From a virus, in IMG/VR virus record IMGVR_UViG_3300025849_000049, positions 1 to 52,931 of that record: a stretch of DNA of 52,931 nucleotides, one strand, 5' to 3'. The position numbers were made by a program, and so were the translations under genes. Below the pieces are notes generated by a model that saw only the letters and a program-made list of their open reading frames with translations, was not told the DNA's origin and searched no databases. Shown here piece after piece: positions 25,599 through 34,111 of this stretch; the first letter of the stretch is position 1; each line of letters starts with the position of its first letter.

Positions 25599-28500
25599 AT
25601 GGTATTAAGTATACGTTCAAAAACTTTTCAAGATGCTATTACAGATGTTGAAAGCAAAATTGACTCAGGGGAAATCACAACTCAACAAGACTTGCGTGGC
25701 TATTTAGAAACCAAAGAAATTGATTACGATGATTTTGTCGGGACAAATGAAGAGTTCGTATCTGCACAGCAAGCTGGTGAAGATGATTTTGTAGCTAGGA
25801 CAAGTGTTCCTGGTCGTGTTGTGGGCCGTGCTTTGGGTGATACTTACGAGGGTTTAAAAGTTGCAGGTGAAATGATTGCCCCTGAGTTTATTGAAGATGC
25901 TTTTGGTAAGGCTGCTGAAGCTGTAGGAGAATACATTCCTGAAGATATTAAAGTAGCAGCAAGTGAAATGTTTGACCCGTATCACGGGGAAGGAACTGGT
26001 GCTGGTATTGAAGAAGTTGTTGGAACAATTGGCTCTTATATTGTCCCTGGAATGGCTGGAGTTAAAATTCTCAATGCTGCTGGCAAAGGAGCAAAAGCAG
26101 TAAGAGCGGCTTCTCCTGGAGCAAGGGCAGTCACAAATAAAATAGCTAAAAAAGTTGGACAAGAGGGACGCAAGAGAGCAAAGAAAGTTGTTGGTGTTGT
26201 TACTCCTGCTGTTGGTTTTGCTGGTGGGGCTACCGTTGTAGAGAAGCCAGAAGAAAATTTAGTTAACACAATGATTGAACAGTTTCCTGAGTCGGAGCAA
26301 TACCTAAGCCGTTTAGCCATTGACCCTAATGATTCAGAAGCTAAACAGTATACTCAAGCTTTTATTAATAACTTAGGTCTGGAGGCAATCGCTACCCCTA
26401 TAGCTCTAGGAGCTTTTGTAGCTGCTAAGGCTGCTGCTAAAGGTACAGGTAAAGTTATAGGTAAAGCTGTTCCTCAAAGTATAAAACAAAACTTTACAGC
26501 TAATCTAGGAACTGATGACATTACTGGTGGTCTTCTTGTTGAAAGAGGTCAGGCAACAGAAGCAGCAATGGTAAGAGCAACTGCCTTAGCAGACGAGCTA
26601 GAAAATGCCGTATCAAAAGAATATAAAAATAAAGCAACCAGCCCTGAATTAATTTCAAAAATGAATAAGGCTCTTGAGGGAGATGAAAAATCTTTTGCTG
26701 GTTTAAAGCCCAAGACACAAACGCTTTTAAAAGAAATGCGCACCAGTCTTGATGAGGTAGGTGCAGATGTTCTTAAGGGAGCTAAGGGTAAATTTTTTGG
26801 TAGTGTTAAAGCTAATTTACCAGGAGAAGAAAAAAAGCTAGGTACTTATGTTACAAAATCATATGACTTTTTTGATGACCCCCGCTACAAAAAAGATGTA
26901 TTAAAAAAATACAGCGAGTTTCGACAGGGAAGGTCTTCTGCAGAAGATGCTCCTTTTGGAGATGCTATTGATGCGTTAAAAAAACAATATGATATTGATG
27001 ATATAGAAGCAACTGATTACTTAGACAAACTGCTTGGGCATGGTGTATATGCAAAAGAAGGTGCTGATGAGGGGCTGCTTAGAGACATGGTTGGTAGCTT
27101 AGTTAACCGCAGTCAAGGCTCTTCAACAGCTAAAGTTGGTAAAGGTCGAACAGATGTTCCTGACGAAGTGAAAAACTTGCTGGGTGAAGTAAGCGACCCA
27201 TTTAGAAACTACGTTAAAACCTTTACTAACCTTGCAAAGATTAATGCAGAGTCTAAGTTTATGGATGAAATAGCTGACCACCTTGTTAAAAACGGAATAG
27301 CTAAAACAGAAAAACCTGTTGATGGTCTTAACTACTATGGTTTAAAAGATTTAGCAAAGGACCGTCTTTCTGGTATAGTAGGTCAAGGTACTGCTAGAGA
27401 AGGAATCACTAACCCCTTAGAAAATCTTTATGTAACAAAAGAATATAGAGACGCACTGCAACAAGGCTATGATGCTGTAGATATTTCAAGTCCAGCTATG
27501 AAAACTTGGATGAAAGCCAAGGGTTTGTCTCAATCTGCTAAAACAGTCTATAGTCCTGTAACTCATGGACGCAACGTAATGGGTAACTTCTTTTTTCTAG
27601 GCGCCAACGGTATGCTAGGCCCTAAAGGAAGCTTAAAGGCTCTTAAAAGTATTACCTCTAATTTAAGGGGACTAAAAAATAAAGAGCTTAGGGATAAATA
27701 TGCTAGATACGTAGAGCTAGGCATTGCTAATAGTGGTGTTAACTTAGGTGTTATGCGCAACAACTTACGTGCTTTTGATAAGGCTCCTGATAAGTGGCTT
27801 GCTAAATCTGGTAGAAGCGCTAAAGAGTTTACAAAAGATTCAGCTAAGGGCCTTGACAGAACCCTTAAAGATTTGTATCAAGCTGAAGATGATTTATTTA
27901 AAATCATGCACTTTGAAAAATCATTAGACCTTGTAAAAAAATCTAAGAAATATAGAGACCTTCCTATTGAGCAGCAAGAACGCATAGCAGCGCAGCGCAC
28001 ACGTGATTTAATGCCTAACTATAACCTTGTTCCAAAAGCTATTAAAGGTTTGCGTGGTTCTGTGGTTAGTGACTTTGTGTCCTTCCCTGCTGAGCTTATT
28101 CGTGTGTCTAAAAACCTTGCTAAATATTCAATGGATGACCTAGCTACTGGTGATGCAGCCTTTATGGGGTCAGCCGCCAAACGCTTAGGGGGTATGACTG
28201 CAATTGGTCTTGCTGGTGACATGGCTTCTGACTTCACTAAAAATATTCATGGCATTACAGCAGAGCAAGAATTTGAAATGGATAATGTCGATGCTCCTTG
28301 GCAGGCACGTACAGATAAACTATATCTAAGTGGTATTGAAAAAGATAAGAATGGTAAGTATGGAGTAGATGTTTTTAATCTAGGATATATTGACCCGTTT
28401 AGTTATGTTAAAACTTTTGCTAAAGCAGCGCATCAAGGTATTGCAAAAAACGAAGAGCTAACAGAAACCGAACTACAGAAGCTTGCCTTTGGTGCATTAA

Positions 28501-29240
28501 CACAAGCTGTAAGCCCTTTTATTGCTCCTTCAATGTTAACAGAAGGCTTGATAAAGGGCTATGGTGTTGCTACTTCATCTGGTGATACGGCGCTAGATAA
28601 AACATTAGACGCTACTAAAGCTGTTGTAGGTGTGTTTACTCCTGGTTTTGGTGATTTTATTTACAAAAACAGGCAGTATGAAAAGAGTAAAGAAAAGTGG
28701 GATGAAGTTGGTGAGCTACCTAGAAAGAAAAGCGGGGCCACTTGGGCTGGTGGTGAAGTAGACATGCCTGCATTCTTTGGATTAAAGCGCTCACGTCAAG
28801 ATTTGTCTAGTGGTCAATCATGGGCATTAAAGGATGGTCTTAAAAACGCAGCACAAGCTGGTAATGATTTAACTAGAGAGCTTAATACTAACTTTAATCT
28901 TACAGATGATGACAAACAAGACGTCTTAGATAAGTTTGTCAAAGCTCAAGATAAAAAAGTTGGTGCTTACAAAGAACTACACTCATTGGTTGATTCCTAT
29001 AAAACTCTTTACGGCGATAATTTTGTAGATGCTTTTTATAGTGAAGTTAAAAATCTAAAGGGTGTAGATAAAAAGAATATTGATAATGTTATTAATAATG
29101 TTTACGAACCTTTTGTATTTAAACCAAGTAATAAGGTGTTGCAAGAGACCAGACCTGGTATTCCATATGCAGAATTTGTAGAGGTTAATAGGGCTTTACA
29201 AGGAAACTTAATTGAAGACCCTAAGAAAAAGGATGACTAA
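25599..29240 (+). CDS. Large internal virion / ejection protein 3
   Basis: A 1213-residue protein, the largest in the window, placed where podoviruses encode the big internal protein that is ejected into the host to form a trans-envelope conduit. It has an acidic N-terminus and a Gly/Ala hydrophobic segment (GTIGSYIVPGMAGVKILNAA, about residues 141-160). A second hydrophobic segment lies near 265-285, followed by long charged helices. No transglycosylase motif was found. It overlaps the endolysin start by one base (TAATG). Confidence 0.7.
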   Translation: MVLSIRSKTFQDAITDVESKIDSGEITTQQDLRGYLETKEIDYDDFVGTNEEFVSAQQAGEDDFVARTSVPGRVVGRALGDTYEGLKVAGEMIAPEFIEDAFGKAAEAVGEYIPEDIKVAASEMFDPYHGEGTGAGIEEVVGTIGSYIVPGMAGVKILNAAGKGAKAVRAASPGARAVTNKIAKKVGQEGRKRAKKVVGVVTPAVGFAGGATVVEKPEENLVNTMIEQFPESEQYLSRLAIDPNDSEAKQYTQAFINNLGLEAIATPIALGAFVAAKAAAKGTGKVIGKAVPQSIKQNFTANLGTDDITGGLLVERGQATEAAMVRATALADELENAVSKEYKNKATSPELISKMNKALEGDEKSFAGLKPKTQTLLKEMRTSLDEVGADVLKGAKGKFFGSVKANLPGEEKKLGTYVTKSYDFFDDPRYKKDVLKKYSEFRQGRSSAEDAPFGDAIDALKKQYDIDDIEATDYLDKLLGHGVYAKEGADEGLLRDMVGSLVNRSQGSSTAKVGKGRTDVPDEVKNLLGEVSDPFRNYVKTFTNLAKINAESKFMDEIADHLVKNGIAKTEKPVDGLNYYGLKDLAKDRLSGIVGQGTAREGITNPLENLYVTKEYRDALQQGYDAVDISSPAMKTWMKAKGLSQSAKTVYSPVTHGRNVMGNFFFLGANGMLGPKGSLKALKSITSNLRGLKNKELRDKYARYVELGIANSGVNLGVMRNNLRAFDKAPDKWLAKSGRSAKEFTKDSAKGLDRTLKDLYQAEDDLFKIMHFEKSLDLVKKSKKYRDLPIEQQERIAAQRTRDLMPNYNLVPKAIKGLRGSVVSDFVSFPAELIRVSKNLAKYSMDDLATGDAAFMGSAAKRLGGMTAIGLAGDMASDFTKNIHGITAEQEFEMDNVDAPWQARTDKLYLSGIEKDKNGKYGVDVFNLGYIDPFSYVKTFAKAAHQGIAKNEELTETELQKLAFGALTQAVSPFIAPSMLTEGLIKGYGVATSSGDTALDKTLDATKAVVGVFTPGFGDFIYKNRQYEKSKEKWDEVGELPRKKSGATWAGGEVDMPAFFGLKRSRQDLSSGQSWALKDGLKNAAQAGNDLTRELNTNFNLTDDDKQDVLDKFVKAQDKKVGAYKELHSLVDSYKTLYGDNFVDAFYSEVKNLKGVDKKNIDNVINNVYEPFVFKPSNKVLQETRPGIPYAEFVEVNRALQGNLIEDPKKKDD

Positions 29241-29686
29241 TGAAACTAAGTAGAAACTTTTCACTAGGTGAGTTGACCAAGAGTCAAACAGCTTTGCGTA
29301 TGGGTATTGATAATAATCCTACGCCAGAGGACTTGTATAACCTACACCTGTTGTGCGATAATATACTACAGCCAGTGCGTGAGCATTTTGGTAGAGCCGT
29401 AACCATCAGTAGTGGATACAGGTCAGAAGATTTATGTGTTGCCATTGGCAGCAGCAGGAAGAGTCAACATGCCAAGGGACAGGCAGCTGACTTTGAGATT
29501 TTTGGCGTGGACAATAAAGAGGTAGCCGAATGGATTCGGGATGTCTTGGACTTTGACCAGCTGATACTAGAGTTTTACAACGAGAACGACCCGTCTTCAG
29601 GTTGGGTGCATTGTAGTTATGCAGAAGATAACCGTGGGTCTGTCCTTAGATACGACGGCACAAACTATATAGAAGGATTAGAATAA
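29240..29686 (+). CDS. M15-type peptidoglycan peptidase (endolysin)
   Basis: A 148-residue protein with the Peptidase M15 (D-Ala-D-Ala carboxypeptidase-like) fold. The N-terminal FSLGELTKSQTALRMG is typical of this phage lysin group. TISSGYRSEDL (about 54-64), SQHAKGQAADFE (about 74-85, zinc ligands His and Asp) and WVHCSY (about 121-126, third ligand His) follow in order. It would cleave peptide cross-links after holin action. No signal peptide is present. It overlaps both neighbours by one base. Confidence 0.88.
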   Translation: MKLSRNFSLGELTKSQTALRMGIDNNPTPEDLYNLHLLCDNILQPVREHFGRAVTISSGYRSEDLCVAIGSSRKSQHAKGQAADFEIFGVDNKEVAEWIRDVLDFDQLILEFYNENDPSSGWVHCSYAEDNRGSVLRYDGTNYIEGLE

Positions 29687-30426
29687 TGGGCGAGTATTCA
29701 AGTATAACAAGAACAGGTAAACATGAACCATTTGAGCTACACGTACAACGTGGTTATGTGCAGGAACATAAGAGTGTTTCTAAGTTTGGTTATGCTACAT
29801 CGGTAAGCGGAACAGAGGTTGCTGTGTTTAATGGAGGCATTGAGTATGTCTACGCTACTAGCGCAGCGCCCATGAACGTATACGCTGGCTCTGGTACAAA
29901 CACAACATCTAAGATTACAATCGAAGGCTTGGATGCAGACTACAACGAACTGTCTAACACCGTTACACTAAACGCCACAACTACTGTGGCCACCAGCGGC
30001 TCGTTTATTAGAGTTAATCGTATGTTTACAAGCAACGATGTGGAAGCTGCAGAGGATGTCTTTGTAAATAACTCTGCGGGAGAGGTTAATAGTCACATGT
30101 TGGCCAATGAGAACCAGTCTCTACAAGCTGTATATACTATACCTGCTGGCTACACTGGTTACCTTGACCAAGTTGCAGCTAACACCGCCACAGAAGTTGC
30201 AAATAAGTTTGTGCGAGTGCGCCTTAAAATAAGAGAGCCAGGTGGTGTCTTTAGAACACGAGCTAAGTTTACTATTGCTGGTGGTAGCTACGAAGAAATA
30301 TTTAAGTATCCAATTGAGATTCCAGAGAAGTCGGACATTGAGATGACCGCTCAGTCTAGCTCTGGTGTTAACGAGGTAGCCGCTATCTTTAATCTATTGT
30401 TAATTGCAAACGAGTACACAGTATAA
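29686..30426 (+). CDS. Conserved beta-rich virion protein
   Basis: A 246-residue protein between endolysin and 3TM holin. It is strand-rich with repeated Val/Thr/Asn segments. VQRGYVQEHKSVSKFGY near the start and AVYTIPAGYTGYLDQVAANT near residues 150-170 resemble a structural family found in cyanophages and other marine phages, of unknown location in the virion. It overlaps each neighbour by one base, so it is transcribed within the lysis block. Confidence 0.65.
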   Translation: MGEYSSITRTGKHEPFELHVQRGYVQEHKSVSKFGYATSVSGTEVAVFNGGIEYVYATSAAPMNVYAGSGTNTTSKITIEGLDADYNELSNTVTLNATTTVATSGSFIRVNRMFTSNDVEAAEDVFVNNSAGEVNSHMLANENQSLQAVYTIPAGYTGYLDQVAANTATEVANKFVRVRLKIREPGGVFRTRAKFTIAGGSYEEIFKYPIEIPEKSDIEMTAQSSSGVNEVAAIFNLLLIANEYTV

Positions 30427-30791
30427 TGTTAAATTTTTTAGGACCAATTACAAATCTTGCCAGTAAGTGGATGGAAGGCAAGCAAAAGAAATCAGAACTT
30501 AAAGGTAAGCTTGAAGAAGCTAAGATTAAGGGGCAGATTAAACGTGCCTCCAGTGATGCAGCGTGGGAGTCCAAGGCTATGGATGCTTCTTCTGATAGCT
30601 GGAAGGACGAGCTATGGACTTTGTTCTTTGTTGGCTTGTTGTGTGCTTGTTTCTACCCACCCGCACAACCATACATTGCAGACGGGTTTAGGTTCTTAAA
30701 GGAAGACTGCCCTGAGTGGTTATCTTGGGGCATCTTGGTAAGTATTGGCGCAAGCTTTGGTGTTAAATCTATTGGAGCCTTAAGGAAATGA
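30426..30791 (+). CDS. GTA-type 3TM holin
   Basis: A 121-residue protein. Residues 1-50 are a basic amphipathic region, followed by WKDELWTLFFVGLLCACFYPP, a second segment around FRFLKEDCPEWLSWG, and ILVSIGASFGVKSIG. This order matches the GTA_holin_3TM family (holins of gene transfer agents and many alphaproteobacterial phages). It would be a second holin in this genome, beside the small one at 19328. Confidence 0.75.
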   Translation: MLNFLGPITNLASKWMEGKQKKSELKGKLEEAKIKGQIKRASSDAAWESKAMDASSDSWKDELWTLFFVGLLCACFYPPAQPYIADGFRFLKEDCPEWLSWGILVSIGASFGVKSIGALRK

Positions 30792-30792
30792 T

Positions 30793-31440
30793 ATGTGGAA
30801 GGCATCACAAAAAAGTTTAGTATTTTTTACGTTGGTCATTTGGCCGACTTTTTTGTTTGCGCAAAATACACAAGAGGGTGACTTTAATACAAGCACTGTA
30901 AACTCAGACAGTACTGTTAGCAGTAACAACCCCAGCACCACAAATAATTATAACGGAGCGGGAGCAGCTTCAGATGTAACACCGCCCCCATCGGCCATTG
31001 CTCCAACGTATATGTCTAACGGACAAGACACTTGTTTGGCTGGCCGTAGTGCAGCAGTACAAGTAAACGTATTAGGTTTAGCTTTAGGTGGGTATAAGCA
31101 AGATATTGAATGCAATAGAAGACGTGATGCTAAGATATTAAAAGACCTTGGTATGAACATCGCAGCGGTGGCTTTAATGTGTCAAAAGAAAACCATTTGG
31201 ATTTCTATGTTTGATTCAGGTACACCCTGTCCTCTTACTGTTAACGGCAAGCTTATTGTAGGCAGGTCAGCTTTCATGACAATGAAAAGAAACCCTGCTA
31301 AATTTATACCTGATTACGAAAAAAGAAAGAAGCATTACGATAGTGTTCTTAACATTGGAGGGGAAGAAACAGATGAGGAAAATACTGATAGCACTTTGTC
31401 TATTAGCGAGCGTTTCAGGACCAGCATTAGCAGAGACTGA
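30793..31440 (+). CDS. Exported protein of unknown function
   Basis: A 215-residue protein with a signal peptide (SLVFFTLVIWPTFLFAQ, cleavage probably after FA). The linker is Asn/Ser/Thr-rich with a PPPSAIAP segment. The mature part has DTCLAGRSAAVQVN, ALGGYKQDIECNRRRDAK, and NIAAVALMCQKKT...GTPCP, four cysteines likely in two disulfides. I know related proteins near lysis genes of marine phages; the role is unknown. Its end overlaps the next gene by 68 bases in another frame. Confidence 0.7.
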   Translation: MWKASQKSLVFFTLVIWPTFLFAQNTQEGDFNTSTVNSDSTVSSNNPSTTNNYNGAGAASDVTPPPSAIAPTYMSNGQDTCLAGRSAAVQVNVLGLALGGYKQDIECNRRRDAKILKDLGMNIAAVALMCQKKTIWISMFDSGTPCPLTVNGKLIVGRSAFMTMKRNPAKFIPDYEKRKKHYDSVLNIGGEETDEENTDSTLSISERFRTSISRD

Positions 31441-32152
31441 GATTGATAGGCTTGTAGCGGCTAGTCGTTCTATTGCTAACAAGCTTCAACAAGGTAGATA
31501 TGCAGTAGGAGGCTTAGCTTATTACGCCGTAAGGGGTAAGATAGCGCCCGATGGAACTACACTTCCTACTTTTATTACACCTGCAGATGTTGATGCGTAC
31601 AATAACTCTGTTAATGAAGTGTCTAATCGTATTTATTACAACACTCAAATGATGCTAGAAAATCAATACGAAGAAACAATGATTCAATTAGAAACAACAG
31701 TAGATACATTTGTCGAGGCTGCTGCTACGCTGGCTGTTGTTACAGAGGTAGCAGAAAAAGCGGAGGATACAGACCAATCAAACACAGTGCAACAAGAAGA
31801 GCTACAGGATTACATTGTAGCTAATGACGTTTCCCTTAATCAACAGGATGTAAATGAATATAACAATGCACTGTCTGATATTGAAACTTATTCACAAAAT
31901 GCGGCTGCTTTTCTAGCTGCCTCTAAGGATTTAACAATTACAGATTCAGTAGACAGTGGCGCACAAAGCTATAACTTAAACATGTCTAATGCCACTGCCA
32001 CATATAACAAGGCAAACCAAAGTCTTTCATTTTCTTGGACATCGTCAAATTATACTCACGGATTTTATGGGTTTTTTGCTAATGATATGATAAGCCAACA
32101 AGAAATTTTAGGAATGGGTCAAACAATATACGAAGACCAGGAGTACAACTAA
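31373..32152 (+). CDS. Exported protein, overlaps upstream gene
   Basis: I chose ATG 31373 (GGAGGGG about nine bases upstream) over an upstream start; this gives 259 residues. A signal peptide LIALCLLASVSGPALA ends in an AxA cleavage site; there is no lipobox cysteine, so it is not an o-spanin. The middle is helical and acidic; the C-terminus holds TATYNKANQSLSFSW. Its first 68 bases overlap the 3' end of the previous gene in a different frame. It probably acts in the periplasm during lysis. Confidence 0.7.
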   Translation: MRKILIALCLLASVSGPALAETEIDRLVAASRSIANKLQQGRYAVGGLAYYAVRGKIAPDGTTLPTFITPADVDAYNNSVNEVSNRIYYNTQMMLENQYEETMIQLETTVDTFVEAAATLAVVTEVAEKAEDTDQSNTVQQEELQDYIVANDVSLNQQDVNEYNNALSDIETYSQNAAAFLAASKDLTITDSVDSGAQSYNLNMSNATATYNKANQSLSFSWTSSNYTHGFYGFFANDMISQQEILGMGQTIYEDQEYN

Positions 32153-32547
32153 TGTCATTAGAAGATACAGAGCTTAAAATTGGTGGTGTAAATCTAAAGG
32201 GAGTTTGGATTGCAATAGTAGTGTCTATTGCTACTACTATGGCTGGTGGCATCTGGGCTGTGGCTGAGTTCTATGGTCGTATCGAAGCTGTTGAAGAAGC
32301 AGTGTCTGGCAACGGTAAGGCTGCAGAAAAGCTAACAGTGTTGGGGGCAAACCTAGAAACAATTATGGAAAACCAAAAGCAATTACTTGACATGCGTGAC
32401 AGGGTTTCTGAAGTGGAAAAGACTATGGCTGAGTCAGTATTAAAAGTTAACCAAGCCGCTGAAAAGGCGGGACAAGTTAGTAAGGTTCAACGTGAAATAG
32501 ACGACCTGTGGCGTGGTATGGACGCCTTAGCTAATCCTCTTAACTAA
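32152..32547 (+). CDS. Membrane-anchored coiled-coil protein (spanin-like)
   Basis: 131 residues: a short cytoplasmic start, one membrane helix (VWIAIVVSIATTMAGGIWAV, about residues 18-37), then a long periplasmic coiled coil with charged heptads. The layout matches inner-membrane spanin subunits, but no lipoprotein partner was found. It overlaps the previous gene by one base and the opposing gmd gene by eight bases at 32540-32547. Confidence 0.65.
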   Translation: MSLEDTELKIGGVNLKGVWIAIVVSIATTMAGGIWAVAEFYGRIEAVEEAVSGNGKAAEKLTVLGANLETIMENQKQLLDMRDRVSEVEKTMAESVLKVNQAAEKAGQVSKVQREIDDLWRGMDALANPLN

Positions 32548-33565
32548 GAGCTTCCTGCATCATCTCGTCAATCATTGTATCAAAGGTGTACTTAGGTTCC
32601 CATCCTAACACTTCACGTGCCTTGGTAGCATCGCCCAGTAGTAGCTCAACCTCTGCAGGCCGATAGAACTCTGGGTTAATCTTAACCACAGTGTTACCGT
32701 TCTCATCTACACCAATCTCGTCTGGGCCAGGTTCACCCTCCCAGCGTATACGCATGTCTACTGCACGGAAACACTTCTCTACAAGCTCTCTCACGGAGTG
32801 TAGCGCACCTGTAGCTAGTACATAGTCATCGCCCTGCGCCTGCTGGGTCATTAAATACATGCCATACACGTAATCTTTTGCATGTCCCCAGTCACGCTCT
32901 GCATCTAGGTTGCCTAGCTTAATGTGAGGCTGGTTACCCTTGGCAATATTAGCCACACCCTGTACAATCTTCTGCGTAACAAACTCTTTGCCCCGCCACG
33001 GAGACTCGTGGTTAAACAAGATGCCATTGGAAGCGTGTAATCCATAGCTCTCACGGTAGTTCTTAACCATCCAGTAAGCAAACTGCTTGGCTACCCCATA
33101 AGGAGAGCGTGGATAGAAGGGTGTGGTCTCTGATTGTGGTGTTTCTACGACCTTCCCATATAGCTCTGAGGTGGACGCTTGGTAGAATCTGGTATGACTT
33201 TCCATTCCTAGTGTACGAATGCACTCCAGCAGCCTTAATACCCCCATACCGTCTACATCAGACGTGTATTCTGGCATGTCAAAGGAGACACGCACGTGGG
33301 ACTGAGCAGCTAGGTTGTATACCTCGTCAAATATATTTGTATCAAACAGCCGCATGATGCTGCCTGTGTCTGACAGGTCTCCGTAATGTAGGTGTAGGTT
33401 CTTGTTATCCACCAGATGTGCAATGCGTTGTGATGGTTCAGAAGAAGACCGCCGCTGTAGTGCATGTACTTCATACCCTTTGTTAAGTAGTAGCTCTGCT
33501 AGGTAGCCACCATCTTGTCCTGTAATGCCTGTAATGAAGGCAGACTTCTGTCCAAACTTGCTCAT
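32540..33565 (-). CDS. gmd: GDP-mannose 4,6-dehydratase
   Basis: A 341-residue short-chain dehydrogenase that makes GDP-4-keto-6-deoxymannose, the precursor of GDP-fucose, rhamnose or perosamine. The NADP site TGITGQDGG is at residues 12-20 and the catalytic STSE and Y156-x3-K160 (in SPYGVAK) are intact. The conserved NHESP box here reads NHESPWRGKEFVTQKIV instead of the commoner NHESPRRGETFVTRKIT. It ends the glycan operon, is coupled to the membrane peptide upstream by an ATGA overlap, and overlaps the opposing + strand gene by eight bases. Confidence 0.93.
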   Translation of the reverse strand: MSKFGQKSAFITGITGQDGGYLAELLLNKGYEVHALQRRSSSEPSQRIAHLVDNKNLHLHYGDLSDTGSIMRLFDTNIFDEVYNLAAQSHVRVSFDMPEYTSDVDGMGVLRLLECIRTLGMESHTRFYQASTSELYGKVVETPQSETTPFYPRSPYGVAKQFAYWMVKNYRESYGLHASNGILFNHESPWRGKEFVTQKIVQGVANIAKGNQPHIKLGNLDAERDWGHAKDYVYGMYLMTQQAQGDDYVLATGALHSVRELVEKCFRAVDMRIRWEGEPGPDEIGVDENGNTVVKINPEFYRPAEVELLLGDATKAREVLGWEPKYTFDTMIDEMMQEALS

Positions 33566-33642
33566 TTTCTTTCCTCTATTACGCCCAGTAAAATTGCAAC
33601 AACAATAATCAAGACTCCAATTGCGTAGTTAGTCAGTGACAT
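33562..33642 (-). CDS. 26-residue membrane peptide between terS and gmd
   Basis: MSLTNYA is followed by a hydrophobic helix (IGVLIIVVAILLGVI) and EERK. The start overlaps the end of terS by 14 bases in another frame, with GAGGAA eight bases upstream. The stop overlaps the gmd start (ATGA). This perfect fit of a single-span peptide between two coupled genes suggests it is translated. The function is unknown; it might anchor or modulate the glycan enzymes or the membrane. Confidence 0.6.
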   Translation of the reverse strand: MSLTNYAIGVLIIVVAILLGVIEERK

Positions 33643-34111
33643 CTGTTTCTTCCTCTTCTTTTTCTTCGTACTCTTCTTCAGGCTCTTCTTGGTCTTCGTC
33701 GAAGTCTTCTGGAAAAGTAGCCATAAGAAGTTGATATACTTTTTCCTTACCGATGACTGTCATTGCTGAACAAATACGTGCCTCAAGACCTTCAAGGTCT
33801 TCTGGGTTATTCTCATCTGCGTTGTTACCACGAACACGTGACAATAGCTCCAGTGCTTTCAGAGCGGTAGCTCCGTTGCCATTAACTTTTGCAGCTTCGT
33901 ATTGTTTTTCTAGCTCTGAGATAACATCTACGTCTGTATTGTATTCCGTCTCCAGCTCTTCGAGTCTTTCTTGGATGTCTGCTCTTTTTAAAAGCTCATA
34001 GCCTTGGTTGTATGCAGACTTTTCACTATACCCTGCCTCTTTAGCAGCAGCAGTTGCATTTCTTCCTATGACATAAGAGGCGCAGAATTTCTCGTGCTTC
34101 TCCTTAAGCAT
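33629..34111 (-). CDS. terS: Terminase small subunit
   Basis: 160 residues from ATG 34111 (GGAG eight bases upstream). The N-terminal LKEKHEKFCASYV...NATAAAKEAGYSEKSAYNQGYELLKRADIQERLEEL is the Terminase_2/TerS helix-turn-helix that recognises the packaging site. The middle is helical for oligomerisation, and the last 25 residues are almost all Glu/Asp. It is on the opposite strand to terL, 32 kb away, inside the glycan operon. It overlaps the fused transferase gene by eight bases. The usual terS-terL pair is thus split. Confidence 0.8.
   Translation of the reverse strand: MLKEKHEKFCASYVIGRNATAAAKEAGYSEKSAYNQGYELLKRADIQERLEELETEYNTDVDVISELEKQYEAAKVNGNGATALKALELLSRVRGNNADENNPEDLEGLEARICSAMTVIGKEKVYQLLMATFPEDFDEDQEEPEEEYEEKEEEETDVTD

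Noticed and set aside
30397-30427. Possible promoter with TATAAT at 30422 before the 3TM holin
   Set aside because: The nearest TTG box needs a 19-base spacer, and the TATAAT is made by the overlapping stop and start codons.
32537-32550. Palindrome CTCTTA-AC-TAAGAG at the convergent gene junction as a bidirectional terminator
   Set aside because: Only six base pairs, no T-run on either side, and it consists of the two overlapping stop regions.
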